Positions 56,543-64,000 of a stretch of DNA of 64,000 nt are shown here, piece by piece (within the stretch, counting starts at the first letter, position 1; every line of letters begins with the position of its first letter). The position numbers and the translations under genes are program-made. The notes beneath the pieces were generated by a model. The model did not search any database. It was not told the DNA's origin and was given only the letters and a program-made list of their open reading frames with translations. The DNA comes from Pseudobacteroides cellulosolvens ATCC 35603 = DSM 2933 (GTDB lineage Bacteria; Bacillota; Clostridia; Acetivibrionales; DSM-2933): NCBI RefSeq assembly GCF_001262605.1, contig NZ_LGTC01000001.1, positions 2,461,501 to 2,525,500 of the forward strand, written 5' to 3'.

Positions 56543-59500
56543 TTAGTTATTATTGTACAATCTATAGATAACTGCAGCAGCCTCTGCTCTAGTCATCTTA
56601 CCATTTGGATCTACTATATTTCCTGGTTTGCCTGATATTAAACCATATTTTACACAAAGTGCAATAGGCTTAACCGCATAATCTGCAATTGATGACTTAT
56701 CATTAAAACCTACAAGCTTACCAGCATTGGATACTTCAGTTTCTTTTAATGCTCTTGCCATAATAACAGTAATATCCTGCCTGCTTATTGTTTCATTCGG
56801 GGCAAACGTACCATCCGGCCTACCCATTATAATACCCGACTTAACAGCAGATGCTATATATGTATAGTAACTGCTGTTTTTAGGAACATCCTTAAAGTTC
56901 GCAACAGCTGTAGGGTCTACCATATTCAATGCTATAGACATATACTTAGCAAACTCCGCTCTAGTTATATTGGCATTTGGCATAAATACATCCTGTGAAT
57001 TTCTTCCTTCCACAATACCCTTTGCAGCTAATCCTTCTATATTGTCCTTAGCCCAATGATCAGCAGGTACATCTTTAAATTTAACAACATTACTTTTGAT
57101 TACATATTTACTAAAGTGATCTGTTAAGAAAGTTACGGTTTTTAACTCACTGTCAAATTTTCCTGACATATTTGTTTCTTTTCCATTTACTCCAATATAC
57201 ATAACTGTAATCTTATCTGCATTTTCTCCTGCTTTAAGTGTATAAGGAACTTCTACCCTGATTTTATTCTGAAACTGGCTTAGCTGTTTTTGTTTCCCAT
57301 TTGTATCTGTCATTGTTGCAGTTAAGTTAATTACTGTATTATTTCCTTCTAGTGTCTTACTTGCTTCGAGTGCAACGGATTTTGCAGAAGTCTCTTTCAT
57401 GAAATTCGGCTCAACAGCCAATTTAGCTACCCCTGTTGCTATTTCCACCTTTTCTATACCCTTTGATTTTACACTGGTAAGAAGTAATGCAGGTAATTCA
57501 GCTTGTACATTATTTATTCCCTCTTTTACAGGTACATCAATTGTCACTTTTTTCTCTACTGTTTTATTAATACCGCTGTCTTTCATTTCTTTCTTTAAAT
57601 CTTCAGCAACTTCTGCAGCTTTCTGAGCCTTTTCAATGATTGCTTTTGCTTTTTCCTCTGTAACTTGTGCAATTGCTTTATTTCCTTTCACATTTGCTAC
57701 AACTTGCTCCTTGGAAACTTTTTCTACAACTTTTTCAGCAACCTTAACCAACTGGTCGGTTACTTTACGTGATTCGCTCCCTGCCATATCGGCACCTTCT
57801 GTCACCTTTACAACTGCTTTTGCAATACTGCTTACCATATCTATAGCTTTTTCAGGTGTAGTTATGTTTGATACCAGATCAACAGTTCCAGCAACAACTT
57901 CCTTAACCGATTTAGCTAATTTTTGAGCAACATTCTTGGTTTCAGCTGAAGCTAATACATCTGCGGTTCTATCAACTAATGCAGCTACCTGCATAGCAGC
58001 AGTAATTGCATTATCCTCTGATTTTACATTCTTGAGCATATTTGCTGTACTTGACAGAACATCTGCTGTTTTGTTCTGGATGTCAGTTTTCAATTCAGTA
58101 CTTCCAGCAGCTTTTGCTACACTGTCAATATTATCAACAGACTTAATTACTGAATCAATGATCTGCAACGTTGAGGTTTCTGTTTTTGCTTTTCCAGCAA
58201 CTACTGAAATTGAAGATAAAACATCTGATACTTTTTGAGCAACCTCTGCTTTTTGTTTACTATCAGCTGCTGAAAGTAAACTACCTGCATTATTTATCAA
58301 ACTGCTTAATGAGTTTACGGCAGTAACAGCATTGGATTCTCCTGTAACACTTTTAGCAGCTTCGGCAATTTCAGCATATGTATTTGTAGCAGCTTTAATT
58401 ATTTCTGTTTTTGAAGCCGCATCAGCTACTTTTTGTGTAATGTCAACTACATTGTTTATTGCAGCTGCAGCCGCCGCTAGATTGCCAGTAGTTGTATTTG
58501 CATCTTTATTTGAAATATTAGTCTGTATAGTATTTAGAGCACTTACAATTTTATCTGCCTGTTGGACTCCTATGCTATCCTGTTTAATTGTAGTGTCCAG
58601 TTCTACTAATTGACTGTTAATTACTTTATCTGCCGGAGGCGGTGTAGGTCTTGCTTCAACAGTAGGTTCTGCTATTTTGGTTGCCGTGGGTGTTACGGAA
58701 GTTGAAGCATTAACTGTTGGTGTTGCTGCTACTGCTGTTGGAGTTGCTGCTACTGTTGTTGGTGTTGCTGCTACTGCTGTTGGAGTTGCTGCTACTGTTG
58801 GTGTTGAAGATGCAGCTGGAACACCACCACCACCTGATGAATTACCGGATGTTGGTGTTGGTGATGCATATGGCGTACTTTGGAAATCTATTCCATTGCT
58901 AACAATGTATTTTTTAAAGTTATATATTTCATCGTTAGTATTTTTATTTATAAATTCCTCCAAGTAGTTCAGCAAAGTACCGAATGCATTAGGATCATTT
59001 GATGGAGAAGGTACATCCTCTCCTGTTATTAAATTTAATAGAAAATTTGCTTGATTTATTACATCTGTTGCCAATTCATTCATTGTACTGTTTTGTGCAT
59101 CATAAACCAAATCAATCTTATATGGATTAATTGCATCATTTCTGCATATAGGTGAGTCAACACCAATCTGGGCCATTTTTATTGCATTGATCATAACATA
59201 CAAGCCATCGTCGTCATTCATGTCATTTGCCAACATCATATTAACTGCTGTTCTGATTGTTGGAAATCCACTAGGTTCTATAGCTGTTAGTTGTGCAGTA
59301 ACCATACTTATAACTGCTGGTTTTTTTGTATCGCTAATATTTGCAAATGTTTGTAGTGCCTCTTTAACCCCGCTTTTTTCCATTACTTTTAAGCAATTGA
59401 TAGCATATGCTTCATCAACTAAACTATCGGATACAACACGAATTGATCCATCATAAATTTTTTGTAGAATGCCGCTAAACTGGTTCTTTTGAGCATCATC

Positions 59501-59626
59501 TGCATTCATTATACTTCTGAATACCTTTTGCAGCGAATCCTCACCTACCGCACTGCTGACTGGAGCTAGTGTTAAAATTATACACACAGCAACCAACACA
59601 CTTAAAACCCTTCTACTAATACTCAT
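56543..59626 (-). CDS. Large SLH-domain surface protein
   Basis: The 1027-aa exported protein has a signal peptide (VLSVLVAVCIILTLAPVSSA, residues about 7-26), an alpha-helical N-terminal region (30-250) and a Thr/Pro linker with VAATPTA repeats (about 255-335). A very long helical region follows, rich in Ala/Val/Lys with repeated VSSIAKAVV-like units (340-680). After a beta-rich part come three SLH motifs at the C-terminus (FKDVPADHWAKDNIEGLAAK, FKDVPKNSSYYTYIASAVKS, GFNDKSSIADYAVKPIALCV). SLH domains bind pyruvylated secondary wall polymer. No enzyme or cohesin domain is seen, so a structural or spacer role is likely. It heads the polysaccharide cluster. Confidence 0.85.
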   Translation of the reverse strand: MSISRRVLSVLVAVCIILTLAPVSSAVGEDSLQKVFRSIMNADDAQKNQFSGILQKIYDGSIRVVSDSLVDEAYAINCLKVMEKSGVKEALQTFANISDTKKPAVISMVTAQLTAIEPSGFPTIRTAVNMMLANDMNDDDGLYVMINAIKMAQIGVDSPICRNDAINPYKIDLVYDAQNSTMNELATDVINQANFLLNLITGEDVPSPSNDPNAFGTLLNYLEEFINKNTNDEIYNFKKYIVSNGIDFQSTPYASPTPTSGNSSGGGGVPAASSTPTVAATPTAVAATPTTVAATPTAVAATPTVNASTSVTPTATKIAEPTVEARPTPPPADKVINSQLVELDTTIKQDSIGVQQADKIVSALNTIQTNISNKDANTTTGNLAAAAAAINNVVDITQKVADAASKTEIIKAATNTYAEIAEAAKSVTGESNAVTAVNSLSSLINNAGSLLSAADSKQKAEVAQKVSDVLSSISVVAGKAKTETSTLQIIDSVIKSVDNIDSVAKAAGSTELKTDIQNKTADVLSSTANMLKNVKSEDNAITAAMQVAALVDRTADVLASAETKNVAQKLAKSVKEVVAGTVDLVSNITTPEKAIDMVSSIAKAVVKVTEGADMAGSESRKVTDQLVKVAEKVVEKVSKEQVVANVKGNKAIAQVTEEKAKAIIEKAQKAAEVAEDLKKEMKDSGINKTVEKKVTIDVPVKEGINNVQAELPALLLTSVKSKGIEKVEIATGVAKLAVEPNFMKETSAKSVALEASKTLEGNNTVINLTATMTDTNGKQKQLSQFQNKIRVEVPYTLKAGENADKITVMYIGVNGKETNMSGKFDSELKTVTFLTDHFSKYVIKSNVVKFKDVPADHWAKDNIEGLAAKGIVEGRNSQDVFMPNANITRAEFAKYMSIALNMVDPTAVANFKDVPKNSSYYTYIASAVKSGIIMGRPDGTFAPNETISRQDITVIMARALKETEVSNAGKLVGFNDKSSIADYAVKPIALCVKYGLISGKPGNIVDPNGKMTRAEAAAVIYRLYNNN
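58722..58802 (-). repeat. 21-bp tandem repeat encoding the VAATPTA linker
   Basis: Three full units and one partial unit of 21 nt (core GTTGCTGCTACT on the plus strand) encode VAATPT(A/T) in the SLH protein linker. Copy number can change without a frameshift. Confidence 0.85.
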
Positions 59627-59924
59627 AACATTATTACCCCTTTCATAGCATCATAAATTTTTATTATTTTTAATGCAATGCTAAATACAATTACTCCCAC
59701 TTTTGAGCTTTTACTGTGTATTTCTTATTTATTTCCTTTTATAGGAAATCCACTAACATTTTGATAATTAATAGTGACACGCTTAATATCGTCAAAGCTT
59801 TTTAATAACTTAACAGTTTCTCCTCAATTTTATTTGTATTTTTTCAAGTAAGGGAATGAACCCTTTTGACAATAGGAGTAAGAGCTGAATATAAGAAGTA
59901 AAAAATTATTATAATTTCCTAGAC
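59627..59924. other. Upstream region of the SLH protein gene
   Basis: About 300 bp without a gene, between the SLH start and the terminator of the next gene upstream. The SLH start is preceded by AAAGGGGTAATAATGTT. The region should carry the promoter of the SLH gene and maybe the cluster. I could not pick a clear -35/-10 pair. Confidence 0.4.
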
Positions 59925-59958
59925 ATAAAAAAAAGCCTGCCCTTTTACAGGAAGGCTT
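59925..59958 (-). terminator. Rho-independent terminator of the 12-TM protein gene
   Basis: On the minus strand AAGCCT (complement of 59953-59958) pairs with AGGCTT (complement of 59933-59938). A further CC/GG pairing lies inside, and a run of eight or more T's follows. It lies just past the stop at 59980. Confidence 0.88.
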
Positions 59959-59979
59959 CTGAATAGTTTCAATCATACC

Positions 59980-61587
59980 TTAGCTTCTTTTGTATAATAT
60001 ATAATACTCATCATCTGTGACAATCCTATAATTAATGTCTTTTCTAAGGTACTGATATAAATCATAATTTAAAGAAGGGTTAACCAGTATATATTGGAAG
60101 TCATACTTTTTAAATATTTCCTCATAATTCTCAGGATTTACCATTATCTCATCATAGTCCTTGAGCACTGTGCACCCAGAGTTGAATTGGGATGTATAAA
60201 GGTCCGCTCTTGAATCAATAAAAACCTTTATACCATTAAACATAAGAAATCCGCCATCGTCATAATCATTAAACAACCGGATATTCTTATAATCAAGGTT
60301 ATTTTTTATATATTCAGCTGCTTTTACAGGATAAAGCTGAAATAATGTTGTTTGCCACATGCCTAAGACGGTTTTTATAGTAATGCCGGCAATAATAATA
60401 AGCACCAAAACTCCTGCGGCAGGCTTGGATTCCAGAACCCTTGCAGTCTTTTCTCCAAAAGTATTTTCCTCAGCTGCTTTTTTTGCCTTAATCCTTTTTG
60501 ACTCTTTACCAAAATCAGTTCCTAACTTCTCCAACAATATCAATCCAACAAAAGTCATATAGTATGTGTAAAACCTAACAGCGTACAATGTCATTATTGT
60601 AAGTCCTAAAAACATAAGTATTGATTTTACTGTAAATCTCTTTTCAGTAAGAGCAAACTGTATAATAACAATAACGGTAACTATTATAAGGCTCAGGCTT
60701 ATTATAGCACCTAAATTGGAGCCAAAGTTCGGTGATTTCCATTCAACTATATTTTTAGTAATTTCGGAATTGAACATGGAAGTAAAATAGAGTATTTTCT
60801 TTACACCATATGGGTTAAAAATACATAACGGAATCAATGGTATAAAAAACATCAACAGGGTTTTAAAAAGCTTGCTTCCATCTTTCTTAAAATATCCTAA
60901 ACGGATCTTGAAAAAATCCGCTTTCACCAATGAGTCCGCCAAGTATGGTAGCATCAGTACAAAAAACATTGGAAATGCACCTATATGGAAATTGGCAAGA
61001 AGCACACACAAAACCGGTAAAAATAGCAGTGCTTTAAAGTTACGCTTCCTTAAATAAGTCTCAAGTATATATATCTCCAGTGCAAACAATAATATGGTAA
61101 AAATTTGCGGCCTGATTCTTATAAATGTATTTTGAAATAGCCATACCGATGCTATAGCAAGGAAAAGGGATAAATACCTTTTATTATCGCTGACAAGACA
61201 ATTTATTTTATAAACAACAAATATTATTAAAGCTGCAACTAAAATCTGAAAAACATATAGACCGGTAAAACCAAAAAATTTATATATTAGAAAGAATACA
61301 ACATCCGACAGCCATTGCTGTGATGAAAAATTCAATTTATGCATTGAAAAGGGATCAACGGTTGTAAACCCGTTTTCCATAATATCTCTTCCTACAGACA
61401 GATGAAAAAATGTATCTATATCAGTTACATGGGAAAAATTAAATGCCATTACAGCTGCTGCTATCCATAGTAATACAAATATAAGCCCTTTCTTTGCCTT
61501 TCCCTTTACACCGTTCATATCGGGTATATCATTAATAGTTTTCTTTTTCGGGTGGTTTTCCAAACCGATTTTAGCATTCTCATCCAT
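59980..61587 (-). CDS. Polytopic membrane protein, possible GT-C glycosyltransferase
   Basis: The 535-aa protein has 11-13 hydrophobic segments. The first outer loop has DIDTFFHLSVGRDIMENGF and DPFSMHKLNFSSQQWLSD, which resembles the acidic first loop of GT-C-fold lipid-linked sugar transferases. The C-terminal outer domain includes LFNDYDDGGFLMFNGIKVFI and DSRADLYTSQF. I chose the ATG at 61587, about 10 nt after AGGGGG; earlier in-frame ATGs lack a ribosome site. A GtrA gene lies directly upstream, and GtrA proteins often accompany such enzymes. The substrate is unknown. Confidence 0.7.
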   Translation of the reverse strand: MDENAKIGLENHPKKKTINDIPDMNGVKGKAKKGLIFVLLWIAAAVMAFNFSHVTDIDTFFHLSVGRDIMENGFTTVDPFSMHKLNFSSQQWLSDVVFFLIYKFFGFTGLYVFQILVAALIIFVVYKINCLVSDNKRYLSLFLAIASVWLFQNTFIRIRPQIFTILLFALEIYILETYLRKRNFKALLFLPVLCVLLANFHIGAFPMFFVLMLPYLADSLVKADFFKIRLGYFKKDGSKLFKTLLMFFIPLIPLCIFNPYGVKKILYFTSMFNSEITKNIVEWKSPNFGSNLGAIISLSLIIVTVIVIIQFALTEKRFTVKSILMFLGLTIMTLYAVRFYTYYMTFVGLILLEKLGTDFGKESKRIKAKKAAEENTFGEKTARVLESKPAAGVLVLIIIAGITIKTVLGMWQTTLFQLYPVKAAEYIKNNLDYKNIRLFNDYDDGGFLMFNGIKVFIDSRADLYTSQFNSGCTVLKDYDEIMVNPENYEEIFKKYDFQYILVNPSLNYDLYQYLRKDINYRIVTDDEYYILYKRS

Positions 61588-61642
61588 ACCCCAAAATCCC
61601 CCTAATAACATCATTTATTAAAAGTTCTTGATATTTACTTAG

Positions 61643-62116
61643 TCATGCTTTATCTTTTTTGAAATTAATTTTTCTAAAAGAGAAAAACTTTATGGCAGGA
61701 TAGTTAAAAAACGTAGTCAATCCTATTGATGCAAGTCTTGTTAATGTCTCTGCCTGTTTGTCGGTAATAAAGCTAATATTCAGACTATAGTATGTAATCA
61801 TAAGAATATTGGCTATTCCAGATGCTATTGCTACTGAAAAAACTAAAATCACAGCAAATTTAACAATCTGGCTGTAAATCTTTTCATCAAATGCTTTAAA
61901 TGTAATAAGCCTGTTTAGTATAAAGCTTGATATACTCCCTGCCGTGAATCCAACCCAAATGCTTATAGTATAAAAGTACTTACCCGGAAAAGCTTGTCTA
62001 AATAGAAAACCTGTGAAAAAATTGAGAGTCGCCGACATTCCTCCAATAATAAGGAATACGATAAACTCCTTAGAAAGAAAAAGTTTTTTGACCTTTTCCA
62101 ATGCAGTTTTTATCAT
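61643..62116 (-). CDS. GtrA-family membrane protein
   Basis: The 157-aa protein has four membrane helices of the GtrA type (FIVFLIIGGMSATLNFFTGF, SIWVGFTAGSISSFILNRLI). Family members are thought to help move lipid-linked sugars across the membrane for glycosylation. It lies 55 bp before the possible GT-C gene and probably functions with it. Confidence 0.88.
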   Translation of the reverse strand: MIKTALEKVKKLFLSKEFIVFLIIGGMSATLNFFTGFLFRQAFPGKYFYTISIWVGFTAGSISSFILNRLITFKAFDEKIYSQIVKFAVILVFSVAIASGIANILMITYYSLNISFITDKQAETLTRLASIGLTTFFNYPAIKFFSFRKINFKKDKA

Positions 62117-62155
62117 TTTAATTACCTTTACCTTTAACCTAATTTTATATGGTGA

Positions 62156-62557
62156 TTATCTGTCTGCGATAATCTTTATGTAAGCCTTTCTGCTTCTTGG
62201 TCCGTCAAATTCACAAAAATACACTCCCTGCCAGGTCCCCAGAAGCAGCTTCCCATTTTGTATAATGATTTGATCTGAAAATCCAAACAAACTTGCCTTA
62301 ATGTGTGCAGCTGAATTACCTTCCATGTGCCTGTAACCATCATTAAAAGGTATGACCTTGTTTATTTCTTTCAGAATATCGGTCTTTACATCTTCGTCAG
62401 CATTTTCATTTATAGTAACTGCTGCAGTAGTATGAGGTATAAATATAACACATATACCTTCCTTAACTCCACTTTCACTGACAACCTTTTGAACCTGACT
62501 GGTGATGTCAATAAGCTGAGTCTGCATGTCCGTTTTTATGTTTAATGTAGAGTTCAT
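62156..62557 (-). CDS. YjbQ/UPF0047 family protein
   Basis: The 133-aa protein has the UPF0047 pattern GICVIFIPHTTAAVTINENA, YRHMEGNSAAHIKASLFG and LGTWQGVYFCEFDGPRSRK. Relatives show weak thiamin-phosphate synthase activity, but the true role is unclear. The conserved His residues form a metal site. I start at 62557 because GGAGG lies 7 nt before that ATG; the longer frame (to 62614) has no such site. Confidence 0.9.
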   Translation of the reverse strand: MNSTLNIKTDMQTQLIDITSQVQKVVSESGVKEGICVIFIPHTTAAVTINENADEDVKTDILKEINKVIPFNDGYRHMEGNSAAHIKASLFGFSDQIIIQNGKLLLGTWQGVYFCEFDGPRSRKAYIKIIADR

Positions 62558-62703
62558 AAATACCTCCAATATGCCTATAGATAGTAACAATAACAACCTA
62601 TTTAATTCTCGCACAAAAAGTACGAACTTTCAATCACAAATTTAGCAATTATCAATGCTGGATAAACATTAAAGCCATATACAACACCTCACATGCAGAA
62701 CAA

Positions 62704-62750
62704 AAACACACCGACCAAATTAAAGTAGCATTAATATGGACGATGTGTTT
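62704..62750 (-). terminator. Terminator of the rhodanese gene
   Basis: On the minus strand AAACACATCGTCC (complement of 62738-62750) pairs with GGTCGGTGTGTTT (complement of 62704-62716) with two imperfect positions, and a T-run continues. It lies 25 bp after the rhodanese stop. Confidence 0.8.
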
Positions 62751-62774
62751 ATATAATTTTCTAATATTTATTCA

Positions 62775-63224
62775 TTACCTGCCTTTTACCGTCTCATAAG
62801 GCCAGTCAATTATTCCTCCCAGGTTATAAACATTCCTATAACCCATTTTTACAAGTGCCTCTGAAGCGGTTACACTTCTTCTGCCGCTTCTGCAGTATAC
62901 AAATATATCTGCATTTTTGTCTGTGAGTTTTGATCCTGCATCCTTTTCTATTACGTCTACAGGTATCAGGAAGCTGCCGGGAATATGTTTTTCTTCATAT
63001 TCCTCCTTAGTCCTTACATCAAGAAGCACTATATTTTTTTCACTATCAAGCCTTTTTTTAGCATCCTGGGGACTTATATTCATGTATGTTATATTTTCCA
63101 TGCTATCACCTTTTGCTGCAGTATTATTATCCATTTGACTATCACTCCCAACCTTGCTGGAGCCACATGATACGGTAAAAACCAGTAACACTGTCAAAGC
63201 AATACCTATAAGAAATGTCTTCAT
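62775..63224 (-). CDS. Rhodanese-domain lipoprotein
   Basis: The 149-aa exported protein has the signal peptide MKTFLIGIALTVLLVFTV followed by SCG (lipobox Cys at about residue 20), so it is anchored outside the membrane. The rhodanese domain (about 48-148) has VLLDVRTKEEYEEKHIPGS and the active-site loop YCRSGRRS with catalytic Cys. A sulfur-transfer or redox role at the cell surface is likely. The start at 63224 follows AGGAGGG; the longer frame is less likely. Confidence 0.88.
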   Translation of the reverse strand: MKTFLIGIALTVLLVFTVSCGSSKVGSDSQMDNNTAAKGDSMENITYMNISPQDAKKRLDSEKNIVLLDVRTKEEYEEKHIPGSFLIPVDVIEKDAGSKLTDKNADIFVYCRSGRRSVTASEALVKMGYRNVYNLGGIIDWPYETVKGR

Positions 63225-63344
63225 ATAGTATACCCTCCTAGAAAACATTATTTATGAGCTATGTAAACATAAAATAAAACGTATGTTATATTTTATGCCT
63301 TCCTATTCATAACATACCCCTTACAGGTATATCTTAAACCAAGT

Positions 63345-64000
63345 TTATAATAAAATAAAAAAACAGGCAATAATCACTACCTGGTTCAATTCACAGATTG
63401 CACCAAGAATATCTCCTGTAACACCGTCTATTTTACCTGACAAAAACTTGACAGTAATAAGTGCTGTAGCAATGGATAAGATACATAAGCCCATCCCATA
63501 AAACCTGTAGGCTATGCCAAAAATTATAATAGAAAAAAACAGCCCTAAAGCCAGCTGTTTCAACCCGCAGTAATCTACAAAAGATTTTCCAAGGCCATTG
63601 TTTCTTGCATAATTTGAAACAGATGCACCTATAAGAGTTGCTGTTCTGCCTGCTACAGGAAACAGTACCAACACCACTGACATATGTTCAGGTGGTATCT
63701 GTGACAAAAATCCGTAGTATAACAAAAGCACACTAACAATTGCCAACACTGCATTTGTTCCCAACCTGCTGTCTTTCATTATCTCAAGCATCCTTTCCTT
63801 TGGCCTGTTGGAAAAAAGCCCGTCAAATGTATCTCCAAGCCCGTCCAAATGCAGTCCTCCCGTCAAAAGGATATATTCTATTATAATAATAATTGAATTA
63901 ATTGAGGCTGGAAATATAGACTCTGTAAAATAATAAGTTACAGCAAGTATCCCGCCTATAACAAGTCCAATTATGGGAGCAAATGCTAGCGCCTCTCCAT
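63345..64000 (-). CDS. cobS: Adenosylcobinamide-GDP ribazoletransferase CobS, 5' end outside window
   Basis: This integral membrane enzyme joins adenosylcobinamide-GDP with alpha-ribazole in the last steps of cobalamin synthesis. The visible 218 codons cover most of the protein: GEALAFAPIIGLVIGGILAV at the left, then TGGLHLDGLGDTFDGLFSNR with acidic metal-binding residues, MKDSRLGTNAVLAI and LFPVAGRTATLIGAS. Several membrane helices are present. The start codon lies beyond the right edge; the frame is open to position 64000. Confidence 0.93.
   Translation of the reverse strand, partial: GEALAFAPIIGLVIGGILAVTYYFTESIFPASINSIIIIIEYILLTGGLHLDGLGDTFDGLFSNRPKERMLEIMKDSRLGTNAVLAIVSVLLLYYGFLSQIPPEHMSVVLVLFPVAGRTATLIGASVSNYARNNGLGKSFVDYCGLKQLALGLFFSIIIFGIAYRFYGMGLCILSIATALITVKFLSGKIDGVTGDILGAICELNQVVIIACFFILL

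Noticed and set aside
58677..58967. Plus-strand Val/Ala/Thr-rich frames opposite the SLH gene
   Set aside because: They arise from the linker repeats of the SLH gene and lack a start signal.

Overview
The window reads as low-GC Clostridia of the anaerobic, spore-forming, cellulolytic type (Acetivibrio/Ruminiclostridium/Pseudobacteroides-like). This rests on an exported cohesin-repeat protein cut by the left edge, a large SLH-domain surface protein, a CIRCE-controlled hrcA-grpE-dnaK-dnaJ-prmA-rsmE operon, a c-di-AMP riboswitch, and remains of a spore-germination operon. The genus is inferred from gene style only. No rRNA, tRNA or CRISPR was seen.

Layout. 1-793: scaffoldin-like cohesin protein (minus, partial), followed by a 1.5-kb AT-rich gap. 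2301-16864: a long minus-strand housekeeping block. In transcription order it is lepA-hemW, then hrcA-grpE-dnaK-dnaJ-prmA-rsmE, then yicC-remA-rpoZ-coaBC and glyQS. gmk is missing from its usual place between remA and rpoZ, and hemW carries an apparent one-base frameshift. 17390-19170: ammonium transporter and a DUF503 protein. 19464-23031: a signalling set (response regulator-PP2C phosphatase, PAS/GAF histidine kinase, RsbW-like kinase split at an A7 run), probably a partner-switching circuit.

23052-35000 is the most unusual part. A DUF255 (YyaL-like) thioredoxin-domain gene is broken at its CHWCH motif. Over the next 10 kb on its 5' side lie at least five more fragments of the 5' end of DUF255-type genes (about 28.5, 29.7, 30.65, 31.65 and 32.0 kb, with a weak sixth at 34.97 kb). 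All are in the same orientation and most stop at the same motif. Between them sit unrelated cargo genes: a lipoprotein, small coupled ORFs, a 5'-truncated large serine recombinase, a membrane protein, a coiled-coil protein, germination-gene debris, a toxin/immunity-like pair and a pentapeptide-repeat protein. I read this as serial accretion of elements at one attachment site, each bringing a replacement 5' end for the target gene.

35100-39179: a TipA-type MerR regulator, a c-di-AMP-riboswitch-controlled NlpC/P60 hydrolase, a large unrecognised protein, and a CrcB fluoride exporter.

39429-61587: a minus-strand exopolysaccharide cluster. It contains a Wzz-like chain-length protein, Wzy-like polymerase, Wzx flippase, polyprenyl-phosphate sugar transferase, six glycosyltransferases, pyruvyl transferase, FrhB-like iron-sulfur protein and sugar epimerase. 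It is headed by an SLH protein and carries small scars of lost glycosyltransferase genes. 61643-64000: GtrA, YjbQ, a rhodanese lipoprotein and cobS (partial at the right edge).

Three separate ORFs (hemW, the RsbW-like gene, a membrane protein) are each repaired by adding a single base to a homopolymer, so base-calling error should be excluded before they are called pseudogenes.
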